From: Paenibacillus caseinilyticus
GTDB taxonomy: Bacteria; Bacillota; Bacilli; Paenibacillales; NBRC-103111
Length of the DNA stretch: 64,000 nucleotides
Reading direction: 5' to 3'
Assembly (NCBI RefSeq): GCF_027533645.1
Contig: NZ_JAQAGY010000008.1
Coordinates: 186,001-250,000, forward strand
Below the pieces are notes generated by a model, which was not told the origin of the DNA, searched no databases, and was given only the letters and a program-made list of their open reading frames with translations. This document shows, piece after piece, positions 1 to 8,167 of this stretch. The position numbers and the translations under genes were made by a program. Each line of letters begins with the position of its first letter. Position 1 is the first letter of the stretch.

Positions 1-61
1 CCAGCGTCTGGCAGCCACAAGCCTGCCGACTCTGATGAGATATACATTCTTATCATTGCAC

Positions 62-99
62 AATAAAACGGCGCTTCACGCGATACGTGAAACGCCGTT
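62..99 (-). terminator. Rho-independent terminator of the first ABC transporter operon
   Basis: Two arms of about 13 bp (AACGGCGCTTCACG and its near-perfect complement) surround a six-base loop. Read on the minus strand the stem is followed by TTTTATTG. It lies about 25 bases past the TAA stop of the ATPase gene (122-124), so it most likely ends that operon. Confidence 0.75.
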
Positions 100-121
100 C
101 CTCTCTTGCCTGCTTACAGTC

Positions 122-916
122 TTATCCCAGGACGACGCGGTCGTCCGCCAGCTTTTCGCCCCGGATGTGCTCGAATTCCTTCAAGAGGCCTTCGACCGTG
201 AGGCCCTGCTTGCGCTCAGGCGGCACATCCAGGATGATGTTCCCCTTGTCCATCATGATGAGGCGGTTGCCGAGCCGGATCGCCTGCTCCATGTTGTGGG
301 TGACCATCAGCGTGGTCAGCTTCATCTCGGAGACGATGGACTCCGTCAGCGTCGTAATGAGCTCAGCGCGGGACGGGTCGAGCGCTGCCGTGTGCTCGTC
401 GAGCAGCAGAATGCGCGGACGCGTGAACGTCGCCATAAGCAGGCTGAGCGCCTGGCGCTCCCCGCCGGAGAGCAGGCCGACCTTGGCGTTCAGACGCTGG
501 TCGAGACCGATACCGAGCCGGCTGAGCTGCTCGCGGAAGAACTTGCGCTTGCCGCCGGTTACGCCGATCGACAAACCTCTAGGCTTGCTGCGCGAGTAAG
601 CGAGCGCCAGATTCTCTTCGATGGTCATGGTCGGAGCCGTCCCCGCCATCGGGTCCTGGAAGACGCGGCCGATCCACTGGCTGCGGCGGTGCTCCGGCAG
701 CCCCTCGACAGCCTTGCCTTCGATATGCACCCGGCCGAGATCCGGCGACATGACGCCCGAGATTAGATTCATCAGAGTGGATTTGCCGGCGCCGTTCGAG
801 CCGATCACCGTGACGAAGTCGCCTTCGTGCAGGTGCAGGTTGATCCGGGATAAGGCTGCTTTCTCGTCCGGCGTGCCTGGATTGAACAGCTTGGTCACAT
901 TCTCGATTCTAAGCAT
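122..916 (-). CDS. ABC importer ATP-binding protein (TrpXYZ-like / BCAA-like family)
   Basis: A 264-residue ATPase that would power the permease encoded immediately upstream. Visible motifs are Walker A GSNGAGKST, the signature LSGGERQALS, Walker B ILLLDEH and a switch His in VTHNMEQA. The start MLRIENVTKLF at 916 is preferred over a longer in-frame reading at 979, because residues upstream of it do not resemble an ABC ATPase and the ATG overlaps the permease stop by 8 bp, which suggests translational coupling. The binding protein, permease and ATPase set matches the ABC systems whose binding protein is of the PF04392 type, some of which carry tryptophan. The substrate cannot be told from this sequence. 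Confidence 0.9.
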   Translation of the reverse strand: MLRIENVTKLFNPGTPDEKAALSRINLHLHEGDFVTVIGSNGAGKSTLMNLISGVMSPDLGRVHIEGKAVEGLPEHRRSQWIGRVFQDPMAGTAPTMTIEENLALAYSRSKPRGLSIGVTGGKRKFFREQLSRLGIGLDQRLNAKVGLLSGGERQALSLLMATFTRPRILLLDEHTAALDPSRAELITTLTESIVSEMKLTTLMVTHNMEQAIRLGNRLIMMDKGNIILDVPPERKQGLTVEGLLKEFEHIRGEKLADDRVVLG

Positions 917-1856
917 TGACACCGCCTCCCTTCGAGCGTGTGGCAGATGAAGCGGCCGAACGATCGATCTCTGCCGCACGCCTTCGGATGAACCTCCGCT
1001 GACGGATCGTTGCGCGGACCTTGGGAACCGTCAGCGCCACGATGACGATCAAGGCGGTCATCAGCTTCATATCCGTCGATTCGAGTCCGATCTGCAGCGC
1101 AAGCGCGACAATCAGACGGTACACGATGGCGCCGAGAAGCACGGCCAGCGTAGCCCGGATGATCGTTCGCGCGCCGAACAGCGCTTCGCCGATGATGACG
1201 GACGCCAGACCGATGACGATCATCCCGATGCCCATATTAACATCGGCGAACTGTGAATATTGAGTGATGAGGGCCCCCGACAAGGCAACCAGCCCGTTCG
1301 ATAGGGATACACCCACGATGATTGTGTTGTCGGTATGCACGCCGAAGCTGCGGATCATGCGCGGATTGTCCCCCGTTGCCCGCAGGGCGAGGCCGAGATC
1401 CGTATGCAGGAACCAGTCCAGTGCGAATTTGACCAAGACAACCACGATGCCGACGGTCGGGATCACCCAGTGCTTCGGGACATCGCTGAGCAGCGAATCG
1501 GTGCCGAAGAGGGAGATGTTCGCTTTCTTGTCCATGAGCCGCAAATTGATGGAATAGAGCGCGATCATCATAAGAATCCCGGAGAGCAGCGCATTGATCT
1601 TCCCCTTAGTGTGGAGCAGGCCCGTACAAGCGCCGACAAGCATGCCGCCGGCAAAGGCAGCCGCCGTCGCCGCCAGCGGAGGCGTCCCCCCCGTGATCAA
1701 TACGGCTGCGATTGCACCGCCAGTCGTAAAGCTGCCGTCGACCGTCAGGTCGGGAAAATCCAGAATCCGGTATGTAATGTAGACGCCAAGCGCCATCAGG
1801 GCGTAGAGCAGTCCCAGCTCCCCTGAGCCTTCTATGATGTCTCTGAATTGCTCCAT
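909..1856 (-). CDS. ABC importer permease (branched-chain-type, BPD_transp_2-like)
   Basis: A 315-residue membrane protein with eight or more hydrophobic segments. It resembles the permeases paired with PF04392 binding proteins: VDGSFTTGGA near residue 40 and ATGDNPRMIRSFGV near residue 160 are recognisable. It begins ATGGAG, seven bases after AGGAGG. The gene lies between the binding protein (68 bp upstream) and the ATPase (8 bp overlap), so the three form one operon. A single permease gene implies a homodimer in the membrane. The charged C-terminal tail (RQRRFIRRRAAEIDR) is cytoplasmic by the positive-inside rule. Confidence 0.9.
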   Translation of the reverse strand: MEQFRDIIEGSGELGLLYALMALGVYITYRILDFPDLTVDGSFTTGGAIAAVLITGGTPPLAATAAAFAGGMLVGACTGLLHTKGKINALLSGILMMIALYSINLRLMDKKANISLFGTDSLLSDVPKHWVIPTVGIVVVLVKFALDWFLHTDLGLALRATGDNPRMIRSFGVHTDNTIIVGVSLSNGLVALSGALITQYSQFADVNMGIGMIVIGLASVIIGEALFGARTIIRATLAVLLGAIVYRLIVALALQIGLESTDMKLMTALIVIVALTVPKVRATIRQRRFIRRRAAEIDRSAASSATRSKGGGVNA

Positions 1857-1881
1857 GTAGGTTCCTCCTCTAAAGAATGAA

Positions 1882-1913
1882 GAGTGACCCTGGCAGAAAA
1901 CGCAAGGTCACTC
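1882..1913. other. Intergenic stem-loop between binding-protein and permease genes
   Basis: GAGTGACC and GGTCACTC form a perfect 8-bp stem around a 16-base loop in the 68-bp gap between the binding-protein and permease genes. No T-run follows on the minus strand. Such intercistronic stems are known to protect the upstream binding-protein mRNA and set unequal expression. That role is inferred here. Confidence 0.5.
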
Positions 1914-1924
1914 CGTCTTCGTTC

Positions 1925-2974
1925 TTATTTCGCCGAGCCGCTGAGCAAGTTCTTCGGATCCTGCACCTTGGCCTTCAACGCATCGTTAATCTCTATGCCC
2001 TGTGCCTTCGCCGCATCCAGGTTAATGATCAGGTCCAGCTTGTCCGGGTAGCTGACCTTCATGTCGCCCGGCTTCGCCCCGTTCTTCAGAATCTCGACCG
2101 CCATCTTGCCGGCCTGGTAGCCATGATCATAGTACTTGAAGCCGTACGTAGCCGTAGCGCCTCTCTCGACAGTATCCCGGTCAGAAGAGAAGAGCGGAAT
2201 CTTCTTGTCATTCGCCACTTTGATCATCGTGTCCACAGCGCTGACGACAGTGTTGTCAAGCGTAATGTAGAAGGCATCGACCTTGCCGGCCAAGGAATCC
2301 GCCGCCTGCTTCACCTCGGAGGAATTCGTTACCGCGGCCTTCACTACTTTGATATTATGCTTCGCCAGCGCCGCCTCGGCGTTCTTCGCCATCACCGCTG
2401 CGTTCGGCTCGCCTTCGTTCAGGACGATGCCCACGGTCTTCACCTTGGGGAAGTCAGAGGCGATGAGATCCATGAGCTTCGGCACGGCATCCGGATGCGT
2501 GTCGGCCGCGCCCGTTACATTGCCGCCGGGCTTGTCCAGGCTCTTCACGAGCTTGGCTCCGACTGGATCGGTGATGGCTGCGAACAGCACCGGACCGTCT
2601 TTCACGCTCTGCACGGCTGCTAGTGCGGATGGCGTAGCGATCGCAAGAACGAGATCCTTCTTGTCCGAGGCGAACTTCTGCGCGATCGTCAGGTTGTTGG
2701 TTGAATCGCCCTGGGCATTCTGGTAATCTACCTGAAGGTTGTCTTTCTCTACCAATCCGCTGTCCTTCAGTGCGGCCAGGAAGCCCTCCCGGGTCGCGTT
2801 CAGCGAAGGATGTTCGACGATCTGCGTGATGCCGATTTTATAGACCTTCTTCTCGGTTGCCGCGGGAGCGGCAGTGCTGCCGTTACTGCCCGTGGTTGCG
2901 GCCTCTTTGGCTCCACAGCCTGCGAAGATCAGGGGGACGGCAAGAAGAAGCGCTGTCAATTTGAATGGTTTCAT
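1925..2974 (-). CDS. ABC transporter substrate-binding lipoprotein (PF04392 type)
   Basis: A 349-residue extracellular lipoprotein. After the lysine-containing start MKPFKL there is a hydrophobic stretch ending in the lipobox IFAGC, then a Ser/Thr/Ala linker, then a periplasmic-binding fold. KIGITQIVEHPSLNATREGF and GVVLNEGEPNA are typical of the family that includes TrpX. The start at 2974 is chosen because AGGAGG lies eight bases before it; two other in-frame ATGs upstream are too close to that site or before it. It is first in the operon with the permease and ATPase. Ligand unknown; an amino acid or similar small molecule is most likely. Confidence 0.9.
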   Translation of the reverse strand: MKPFKLTALLLAVPLIFAGCGAKEAATTGSNGSTAAPAATEKKVYKIGITQIVEHPSLNATREGFLAALKDSGLVEKDNLQVDYQNAQGDSTNNLTIAQKFASDKKDLVLAIATPSALAAVQSVKDGPVLFAAITDPVGAKLVKSLDKPGGNVTGAADTHPDAVPKLMDLIASDFPKVKTVGIVLNEGEPNAAVMAKNAEAALAKHNIKVVKAAVTNSSEVKQAADSLAGKVDAFYITLDNTVVSAVDTMIKVANDKKIPLFSSDRDTVERGATATYGFKYYDHGYQAGKMAVEILKNGAKPGDMKVSYPDKLDLIINLDAAKAQGIEINDALKAKVQDPKNLLSGSAK

Positions 2975-3129
2975 GAACATGACCTCCTGCATATGTAGAT
3001 GAAGCGTACTGCTTCGTCCGGGTACGGACGATTAGGGGGCTGCGGCGGTACCAATTGCTTCCACAAGGGAAGAATATTCCGTCGCATTCTCTACTATTTT
3101 GTAGAAATATGCTTTAACGCGGTAATGCT

Positions 3130-3159
3130 ATATTATTACGCCGCTTCACATTCCGTCAA
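3130..3159 (-). promoter_or_regulatory. Probable sigma-A promoter of the first ABC operon
   Basis: On the minus strand TTGACG is followed after 18 bases by TAATAT. This predicts a leader of about 150 bases before the binding-protein start at 2974. That leader holds two small adjacent hairpins (about 2999-3030) just before the ribosome binding site, which may affect translation. Confidence 0.5.
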
Positions 3160-3206
3160 TGGTTATTTAACCTTTGTTCATTATTACCAAGAGAAGGAGA
3201 ATCCCT

Positions 3207-3380
3207 TTGAAAATCGCCCTATTCGTCCTGCTCCTTCTCTGTTATCCGCTGTTCCTGAAAGCCGTCCGGATCACTGATCTGCGGGCCGTTCCGCTCTTGA
3301 TTCCGTATATGCTCGGCTGCCTTGCCGCCGTCATCCTGTTCTTCGAAGCGGCCGGCCTCTTCCGCAGAAAAAAGAAATAG
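3207..3380 (+). CDS. Small two-helix membrane protein, function unknown
   Basis: A 57-residue protein with two hydrophobic helices (about residues 2-15 and 24-45) and a lysine/arginine-rich C-terminus (FRRKKK). The TTG at 3207 is preferred because AAGGAG lies seven bases upstream; the ATG at 3174 has no good ribosome binding site and would add a basic non-membrane leader. It is transcribed away from the ABC operon. I do not recognise a family. Its size and topology suggest a small inner-membrane accessory protein. Confidence 0.6.
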   Translation: MKIALFVLLLLCYPLFLKAVRITDLRAVPLLIPYMLGCLAAVILFFEAAGLFRRKKK

Positions 3381-3396
3381 ACGACTTCCGGCCCCG

Positions 3397-3844
3397 GTTA
3401 CGCTCGGCTCCATCGCTGTACAGCTGGCCCGCTGGGCGGGACTGACCGGTCACCGGCACCGCCTCCCGCGGCGAATCGCAGCAGTGGGTCCGGAGCCTCG
3501 GCGCCCACCATGTCATCAATCATCATGAGGATATGATGAAGCAGCTGACCGCTATGGGTATCCCTGGGGCCGACTTCATCTTGTGCCTGAACCTCACCCT
3601 CCTCAAGAACAAAAGCGCCGCGTTCGTCTAGGAATTCATGTTCACCTTCGCCATCTACGCCACCGAAGACCGGACCGAGCAGCATCGCCTGCCGAACCGC
3701 GCGGCCGAGCTGCTCGAAGCGGGCATTCTTCGCACGACGCAGACTGCGACGCTTCACGGCCTGAATGCCGCGGTGCTCCGGGAAGCGCACGCCCTGCTCG
3801 AGAGCGGCCGCACGATCGGCAAAGTCGTCGTGGCAGCGGAGTAA
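3397..3844 (+). pseudogene. Remnant of a zinc-type alcohol dehydrogenase / quinone oxidoreductase family gene
   Basis: The C-terminal half of a medium-chain dehydrogenase can be followed across two frames. GSIAVQLARWAGLT (cofactor-binding region) is in the first frame. From about 3455 the protein continues in the next frame with SLGAHHVINHHEDM, GADFILCLN, is broken by TAG at 3629-3631, and ends with AHALLESGRTIGKVVVAAE. The N-terminal catalytic half and the glycine motif are absent, so this is a 5'-deleted, frameshifted and nonsense-mutated copy. An HxlR-family remnant lies 170 bp away; such regulators often sit beside this dehydrogenase type, so the pair has probably decayed together. Confidence 0.75.
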
Positions 3845-3881
3845 CGAACACAGGCGCAAGGAAGCAAGCCAGCCCGCAGAA

Positions 3882-3916
3882 AAAAGGTTATCCGGTGTGC
3901 GGCCGGATAACCTTTT
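3882..3916. terminator. Bidirectional terminator between two decayed genes
   Basis: A perfect 14-bp inverted repeat (AAAAGGTTATCCGG and complement) with a seven-base loop. There is a T-run at either end depending on strand. It separates the converging dehydrogenase and HxlR remnants. Confidence 0.8.
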
Positions 3917-4016
3917 GGCTTTGGCAGAGCTTGGCAAAGCTTGAAAGAACTTGGCATGCGGAAGCGTGCCGCCGCTTCGCGCCACTTACGAGCCGCTGTC
4001 CGATGCGGGATCCGTC

Positions 4017-4358
4017 TCATTCATACTTCTCGCCCCAATCGCGCCGCTGCAGAATGACCCCTTCCAGCGTACGTCCGAGCTCCGTCAGCGAATATTCCAC
4101 CCTGGGCGGAATCTCGCGATATACCCGCGGTGAATGAGACCGTCGCTTTCGAGCTCCCTCAGCTGAAGGGTCAGCATCCGCTGCGTAATGCCGGGCATCA
4201 GGCGCCGGAATTCATTGAAGCGGACCGTGCCGCAGGTAAGATGGTAGAGGATGACTCCCTTCCATTCCCGCCGATGACATCGAGGGCCGCTTCTACCGGA
4301 CAGCCGTAGGCAGTTATCCCCCTTGGCACAGGCCGTAGCCTGCTTTACGGCTGCGCAT
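4017..4358 (-). pseudogene. Frameshifted HxlR-family regulator remnant
   Basis: The minus strand encodes nearly all of a small HxlR-type winged-helix regulator, but not in one frame. CPVEAALDVIGG (with the conserved redox-type Cys) is in one frame; WKGVILYHLTCGTVRFNEF through ELESDGLIHR is in a second; VYREIPPRVEYSLTELGR to EKYE-stop is in a third. One base appears to be missing near 4265 and another near 4122-4132. A strong ribosome binding site (GGAGGGGAG) precedes ATG 4358, though that ATG needs a further shift to join CPVEAAL. A GTG at 4329 would not. It follows chrA closely on the same strand. Confidence 0.75.
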
Positions 4359-4389
4359 GCTTCTCCCCTCCTCCCGTTACCGTCTTCGG

Positions 4390-5637
4390 TTAAGTTCCCG
4401 GCCATAAGGCCAGCCCGCTGCCGAGCAGGGCTCCGGCCAGCACGACGAACCAGGGCGGCAGCTTCCAGAACTCGAGCATACCGTAGAGCAGCGCGCCCAC
4501 GGCAAAATCCGCCGGACGCAGGACGGCCGTCGTCCAGATCGGCTGGTACCAGGCGGCGAGCAGGATGCCCACGACGGCCGCGTTGATGCCGGCCAGCGCC
4601 CCTTGGGCCCGAGTGTTCGTACGGATATCCGCCCAGAAGGGCAGGGCGCCGAGGATCAGCAGGAAGGCAGGCAGGAAAATGCCGACCGTGGCCGCCGCCG
4701 CCCCCTGCCACCCGAGGGCCGCGGCGCCAAGATAGGAGGCAAAGGTGAACAGCGGGCCGGGCACCGCCTGGGCGGCACCGTAGCCAGCGAGGAACGTCTC
4801 GCTGCTCAGCCATCCCCCGGGAACGAGCTCCCGGTCCAGCAGCGGAAGCACGACATGTCCGCCGCCGAATACGAGTGAACCCGCCCGGTACATGATGTCG
4901 AACAGCGCTAGAAGCGGACTGTCCGAAGCAGCGCTGAGCCAGGGCAGGCCGAACAGCAGCAAGGCGAAGAGCACCAGACTCGCCGCTCCGGCCCGGCGGG
5001 TGATCGGCACCTGGAGCGCGGGCGCCGGCTCCTGCGAAGCAGCGCTCCGGTAGGCCCACAGGCCGTAGAGGCCTGCGGCGGCGATCAGCACGGCTTGGCT
5101 GTAAGCTGCCTGCCACAGCAGCGCGGCGCCGGCGGCGAGGACAGCCAGCGTGCGGCGGGAGCGGTCCGGGGCCAGCTTGGCCCCCATGCCCAGCACCGCC
5201 TGGGCGACGACGGCGACCGCCACGAGCTTCAGGCCGTGCAGCCAGCCGCCTGCTGCGTCGGCCCCGCCTTGCACCGCATAGGCGAACAGGACCAGGGCCA
5301 GCACGGAAGGCAGCGAGAATCCGAGCCAGGCGATCAGGGCCCCGGCCATACCGCCCCGGAGGAGACCGATGCCCATGCCCACCTGGCTGCTGGCCGGTCC
5401 CGGCAGGAACTGGCACAGCGCCACCAGCTCGGCATACGTTCGTTCATCGAGCCAGCGGCGGCGCAGCACATATTCCTGGCGGAAATAACCAAGGTGCGCG
5501 GCAGGCCCGCCGAAGGAGGTTAAGCCCAGGCGCAGCGAGACCGTGAAGAGCTGCCATAAACCGGGGCGCGGGACCTCTGCGCCGGGACTGCAAGACCCGC
5601 CGGATCCGTCCTGGCCCTTAAGCAAAGTTGGCGGCAT
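4390..5637 (-). CDS. chrA: Chromate transporter family protein ChrA (two CHR domains)
   Basis: A 415-residue membrane protein with the two-domain arrangement of long-chain ChrA proteins. Each half opens with the CHR signature: LGLTSFGGPAAHLGYF near residue 30, with CQFLPGPASSQ soon after, and AGSLVFGGGHVVLPLL near residue 225, with GYGAAQAVPGPLFTF. ChrA proteins export chromate by proton antiport. Many Bacillota homologues are annotated only by similarity, so the true anion is uncertain. The ATG at 5637 has AAAGGAG upstream, spaced rather widely; a TTG at 5724 would add a non-membrane leader and has no ribosome binding site. It lies downstream of the exporter operon terminator. Confidence 0.85.
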   Translation of the reverse strand: MPPTLLKGQDGSGGSCSPGAEVPRPGLWQLFTVSLRLGLTSFGGPAAHLGYFRQEYVLRRRWLDERTYAELVALCQFLPGPASSQVGMGIGLLRGGMAGALIAWLGFSLPSVLALVLFAYAVQGGADAAGGWLHGLKLVAVAVVAQAVLGMGAKLAPDRSRRTLAVLAAGAALLWQAAYSQAVLIAAAGLYGLWAYRSAASQEPAPALQVPITRRAGAASLVLFALLLFGLPWLSAASDSPLLALFDIMYRAGSLVFGGGHVVLPLLDRELVPGGWLSSETFLAGYGAAQAVPGPLFTFASYLGAAALGWQGAAAATVGIFLPAFLLILGALPFWADIRTNTRAQGALAGINAAVVGILLAAWYQPIWTTAVLRPADFAVGALLYGMLEFWKLPPWFVVLAGALLGSGLALWPGT

Positions 5638-5723
5638 AGAGTAGACCAAGCTCCTTTCCCTGCGTATAATGTCTACCCCATCTAAACAAATCGCGCGCGA
5701 ACTTACAAGTATTTTTCTAATCA

Positions 5724-5779
5724 AAAGGGCCGGATGCCGCCCGCCTCTTCATAATGAAGAGAGCGGACGGCTCCGGCCG
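5724..5779 (-). terminator. Terminator of the MacAB-like exporter operon
   Basis: A long stem (GCCGGAGCCG, then CGCTCTCTTC, with their complements) closes on ATTAT and is followed on the minus strand by CCCTTTTGA. It lies just past the stop of the 750-residue secreted protein. Confidence 0.8.
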
Positions 5780-5797
5780 TGTGGCGTGAAGCTCGCT

Positions 5798-8050
5798 TTA
5801 TTTTAGAATCTTGACCAGACGCTTCGCCGTGCCTTCCGGCGTCGCGACTGTCTCGTATACATGAATAGAGGTGCCGGATTCGATCTGTTCGGACTGAATG
5901 TCCGTGAATGTAATCTTGTGCTTGCCGGAATTGAGCTTCTGGGTACCCATGAAGGTGCCGGCCGAGGTGCTGAGCACACGTCCCGTCGAATCCACCAGGT
6001 CGAACTCGATGCCGGAGAAGCCGGAGTCGATGATCACCTGATCCTGGCGCGTGACGGTCAGGGACATGTTCAGTACATACGAGTAGTTCCCGCCGCTGTA
6101 CAGCCAGCCGCCCGTATACCAGTCGAAGCCGACTTCGAACGGGTAGAAGCTGACCTTGGAGGCCGTCAGGTCGTCCTTCTGGAAAGCCACCTGATAAGTG
6201 CCCAGCGTGAGCTTGGCCGGAGCCGCGGCCTTCGCGTCGGTCACCTGCAGCGCGTATTTCGCTTCGTCCTCTCCATCCGGCAGCATGAAGGAGTAGCTGA
6301 CCACATAGCTCGTTCCTGCGGCGATCATGGAAGCCGTGGTCGTCTGCCGCGTGCCCGGGTAAGACAAGCCGTTGCTTCCAAGCAGTTCTAGTCCCACTTC
6401 CGGGAGCGAGACGGCGGTGCTGCCGTTATTGGTCAGCTTGATCTTCGCGATCGCCGTACGGTAGCCGTATTCTTCGTTCTCATGCTGATGCAGCTCTACG
6501 AGCGTGGCAGACAGTTTCGAATCGATCGAGGAACTCGCACCGAGCGGCAACACATCGCCGAGCTTATACGCCTGGGCCGTCTGCAGCGAGTTCGCCTGCC
6601 GGGCAATCCCCTTCAGTGAAGCGATCAGCACGGGACGGTCCACCGACACCGTAGAAGAAGTTGTGGAAGTCTTCGCGGTAGTCGAAGTCGTAGATGATGT
6701 GGGGCTGCCCGCCGATGAAGAAGTGGAAGCTGTCGTACCCGTGCCTGTCGAAGCCGTGCTGCCCGTGCTCTTCGTCGTACTGGAAGTGCTGCTGGCCGTT
6801 CCCGAAGCGGCTGCCGAGCCGGAACTGCCGGTCCCCGAGCTTGCCGTATCGGAACCGGCGCGTACAACCAGATTCGCGGTCTCCGGATCGATCCCTTCGG
6901 GCAGCAGAGCGGAATACTGCAGCTGCACGGTAGCGCGGGGCTGGACATACGATTCGGTTGTCGTCCGTACCAGCGAAGCTTCCTCCGAAGCGTTGTACCC
7001 GAACTGGTATGTTCCCGAAAGGTCGGGCAGAGCCATCGCTTCATCGCTGTCGTTACGCACCGTTACCGTCGTCTGAACCAGCGTCTCATCATCCTGCGCC
7101 GCGGCGGCCGCTTTCTCGGCCACAAGCGTCAAGCCTTCATAGGTACCGGTCAGTCGGCGTTCGCCGCCGAGTGCGATGATCGCTCCCGTGCCGCTCACCG
7201 GCAGACTCGCCAGCACTTCCTCTTCCCCGGAAGCGTCCGTCCAGAGCTGGAACGTCATGCTCCCTGCCGCTGCCGACTCGGCCGAAGGGGCGAGGGAGCG
7301 GACCGTGCGGACCACCGTGCCGCCGGGTGGGAGCACGGACGAATCAGCTGCGAGCAGCGAGCCCGCATAAGCGTAACCTAGGGCATCCCTCAGCCGGTAC
7401 TGCAGCGCGGCGGGCAGCGTAAGATCCGAGCCGCTGTCGTTGGTGATGGCCAGATCCACGTAGAAGTAGCGTTTGCCGCTCTCTACGGTCTCATAGCTAT
7501 CCCCACGCTTCACGGTTACGAAGCCTTCGCTGTCCAGCGTGGTGTCGGCATCCTTCAGCGAGATGGTGCTCTGGGCCGATGGATCGGCGGCCGCCGGTGC
7601 CTCCACCGCCGCGTTCAGCGCGCCGATATCCCGGAGGCCGTCGGTCCCGCTGCCGTTCCATTCGAAGAGATCGACCTTCAGCCCTTCGGCCGAAGGAAGA
7701 TTCCCCAGCTCCGAGTAGAACGGGAATTCCTGGTCGGCACCCGGCTGTACCCGTGCGCTGAGCTTGCCTGTCAAGCGGGCCGGATACCGGTTGCCCGCGG
7801 CGTCCAAGACGCGGACTCCGTACCGGTTGAAATCGACTACAGACGTACCGCCGTTATGCAGCTTCAAGGTAAACTGCATCAGGGATGAACTGCCGGAAGC
7901 CACGGAAACCCGCTCCAGCGTGAAGTAAGTATCGCCGGCAAGGAAGACACCCTCCTTGCCTGCTTTCACTGACGACGGTAATGCGATCGAACCGAGCGCC
8001 GTCGTCACTGCGAGTGCGTACAGCAGCGATTTGTTCCATATGTTCTTCAA
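5798..8050 (-). CDS. Secreted multidomain Ig-like protein with Ser/Thr-rich linker, function unknown
   Basis: A 750-residue exported protein. A signal peptide (MKNIWNKSLLYALAVTTALG, probable cut after SVKA) is followed by about three beta-rich modules of roughly 100-130 residues. Each carries a strand pattern around an NxG/NDS turn (KLHNGG, AITNDSGS, TVRNDSDE), like DUF4352-type antibody-like folds. Residues about 400-465 are a low-complexity Ser/Thr/Gly/Ala linker, then two more modules (KLTNNGST) to a C-terminus without LPxTG or membrane anchor. It starts at TTG, seven bases after AGGAGG. It is last in an operon with a MacA/MacB-like exporter, 117 bp after the permease. No family name recognised. 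Confidence 0.75.
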   Translation of the reverse strand: MKNIWNKSLLYALAVTTALGSIALPSSVKAGKEGVFLAGDTYFTLERVSVASGSSSLMQFTLKLHNGGTSVVDFNRYGVRVLDAAGNRYPARLTGKLSARVQPGADQEFPFYSELGNLPSAEGLKVDLFEWNGSGTDGLRDIGALNAAVEAPAAADPSAQSTISLKDADTTLDSEGFVTVKRGDSYETVESGKRYFYVDLAITNDSGSDLTLPAALQYRLRDALGYAYAGSLLAADSSVLPPGGTVVRTVRSLAPSAESAAAGSMTFQLWTDASGEEEVLASLPVSGTGAIIALGGERRLTGTYEGLTLVAEKAAAAAQDDETLVQTTVTVRNDSDEAMALPDLSGTYQFGYNASEEASLVRTTTESYVQPRATVQLQYSALLPEGIDPETANLVVRAGSDTASSGTGSSGSAAASGTASSTSSTTKSTGSTASTGTGTTASTSSSAGSPTSSTTSTTAKTSTTSSTVSVDRPVLIASLKGIARQANSLQTAQAYKLGDVLPLGASSSIDSKLSATLVELHQHENEEYGYRTAIAKIKLTNNGSTAVSLPEVGLELLGSNGLSYPGTRQTTTASMIAAGTSYVVSYSFMLPDGEDEAKYALQVTDAKAAAPAKLTLGTYQVAFQKDDLTASKVSFYPFEVGFDWYTGGWLYSGGNYSYVLNMSLTVTRQDQVIIDSGFSGIEFDLVDSTGRVLSTSAGTFMGTQKLNSGKHKITFTDIQSEQIESGTSIHVYETVATPEGTAKRLVKILK

Positions 8051-8167
8051 AGGAAAAGCCTCCTTCAGTGTTCTTCTGGATGGATTGCGGCAGCGGCCAA
8101 GGACCGGTAAAGGAGCAGCGCACTGGATTCCCTTCCCGGACCACCCTGCCCTGCTAATTCGAGTACG

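Noticed and set aside
3000-3030. Two adjacent small hairpins before the first ABC operon as a metabolite riboswitch
   Set aside because: They match no riboswitch consensus I know; kept only as leader structure.
3045-3053. TGGTACCGC on the minus strand upstream of the first ABC binding protein, resembling a T-box core
   Set aside because: The predicted leader is only about 150 bases, no specifier loop or terminator is seen, and the flanks do not match the T-box consensus.
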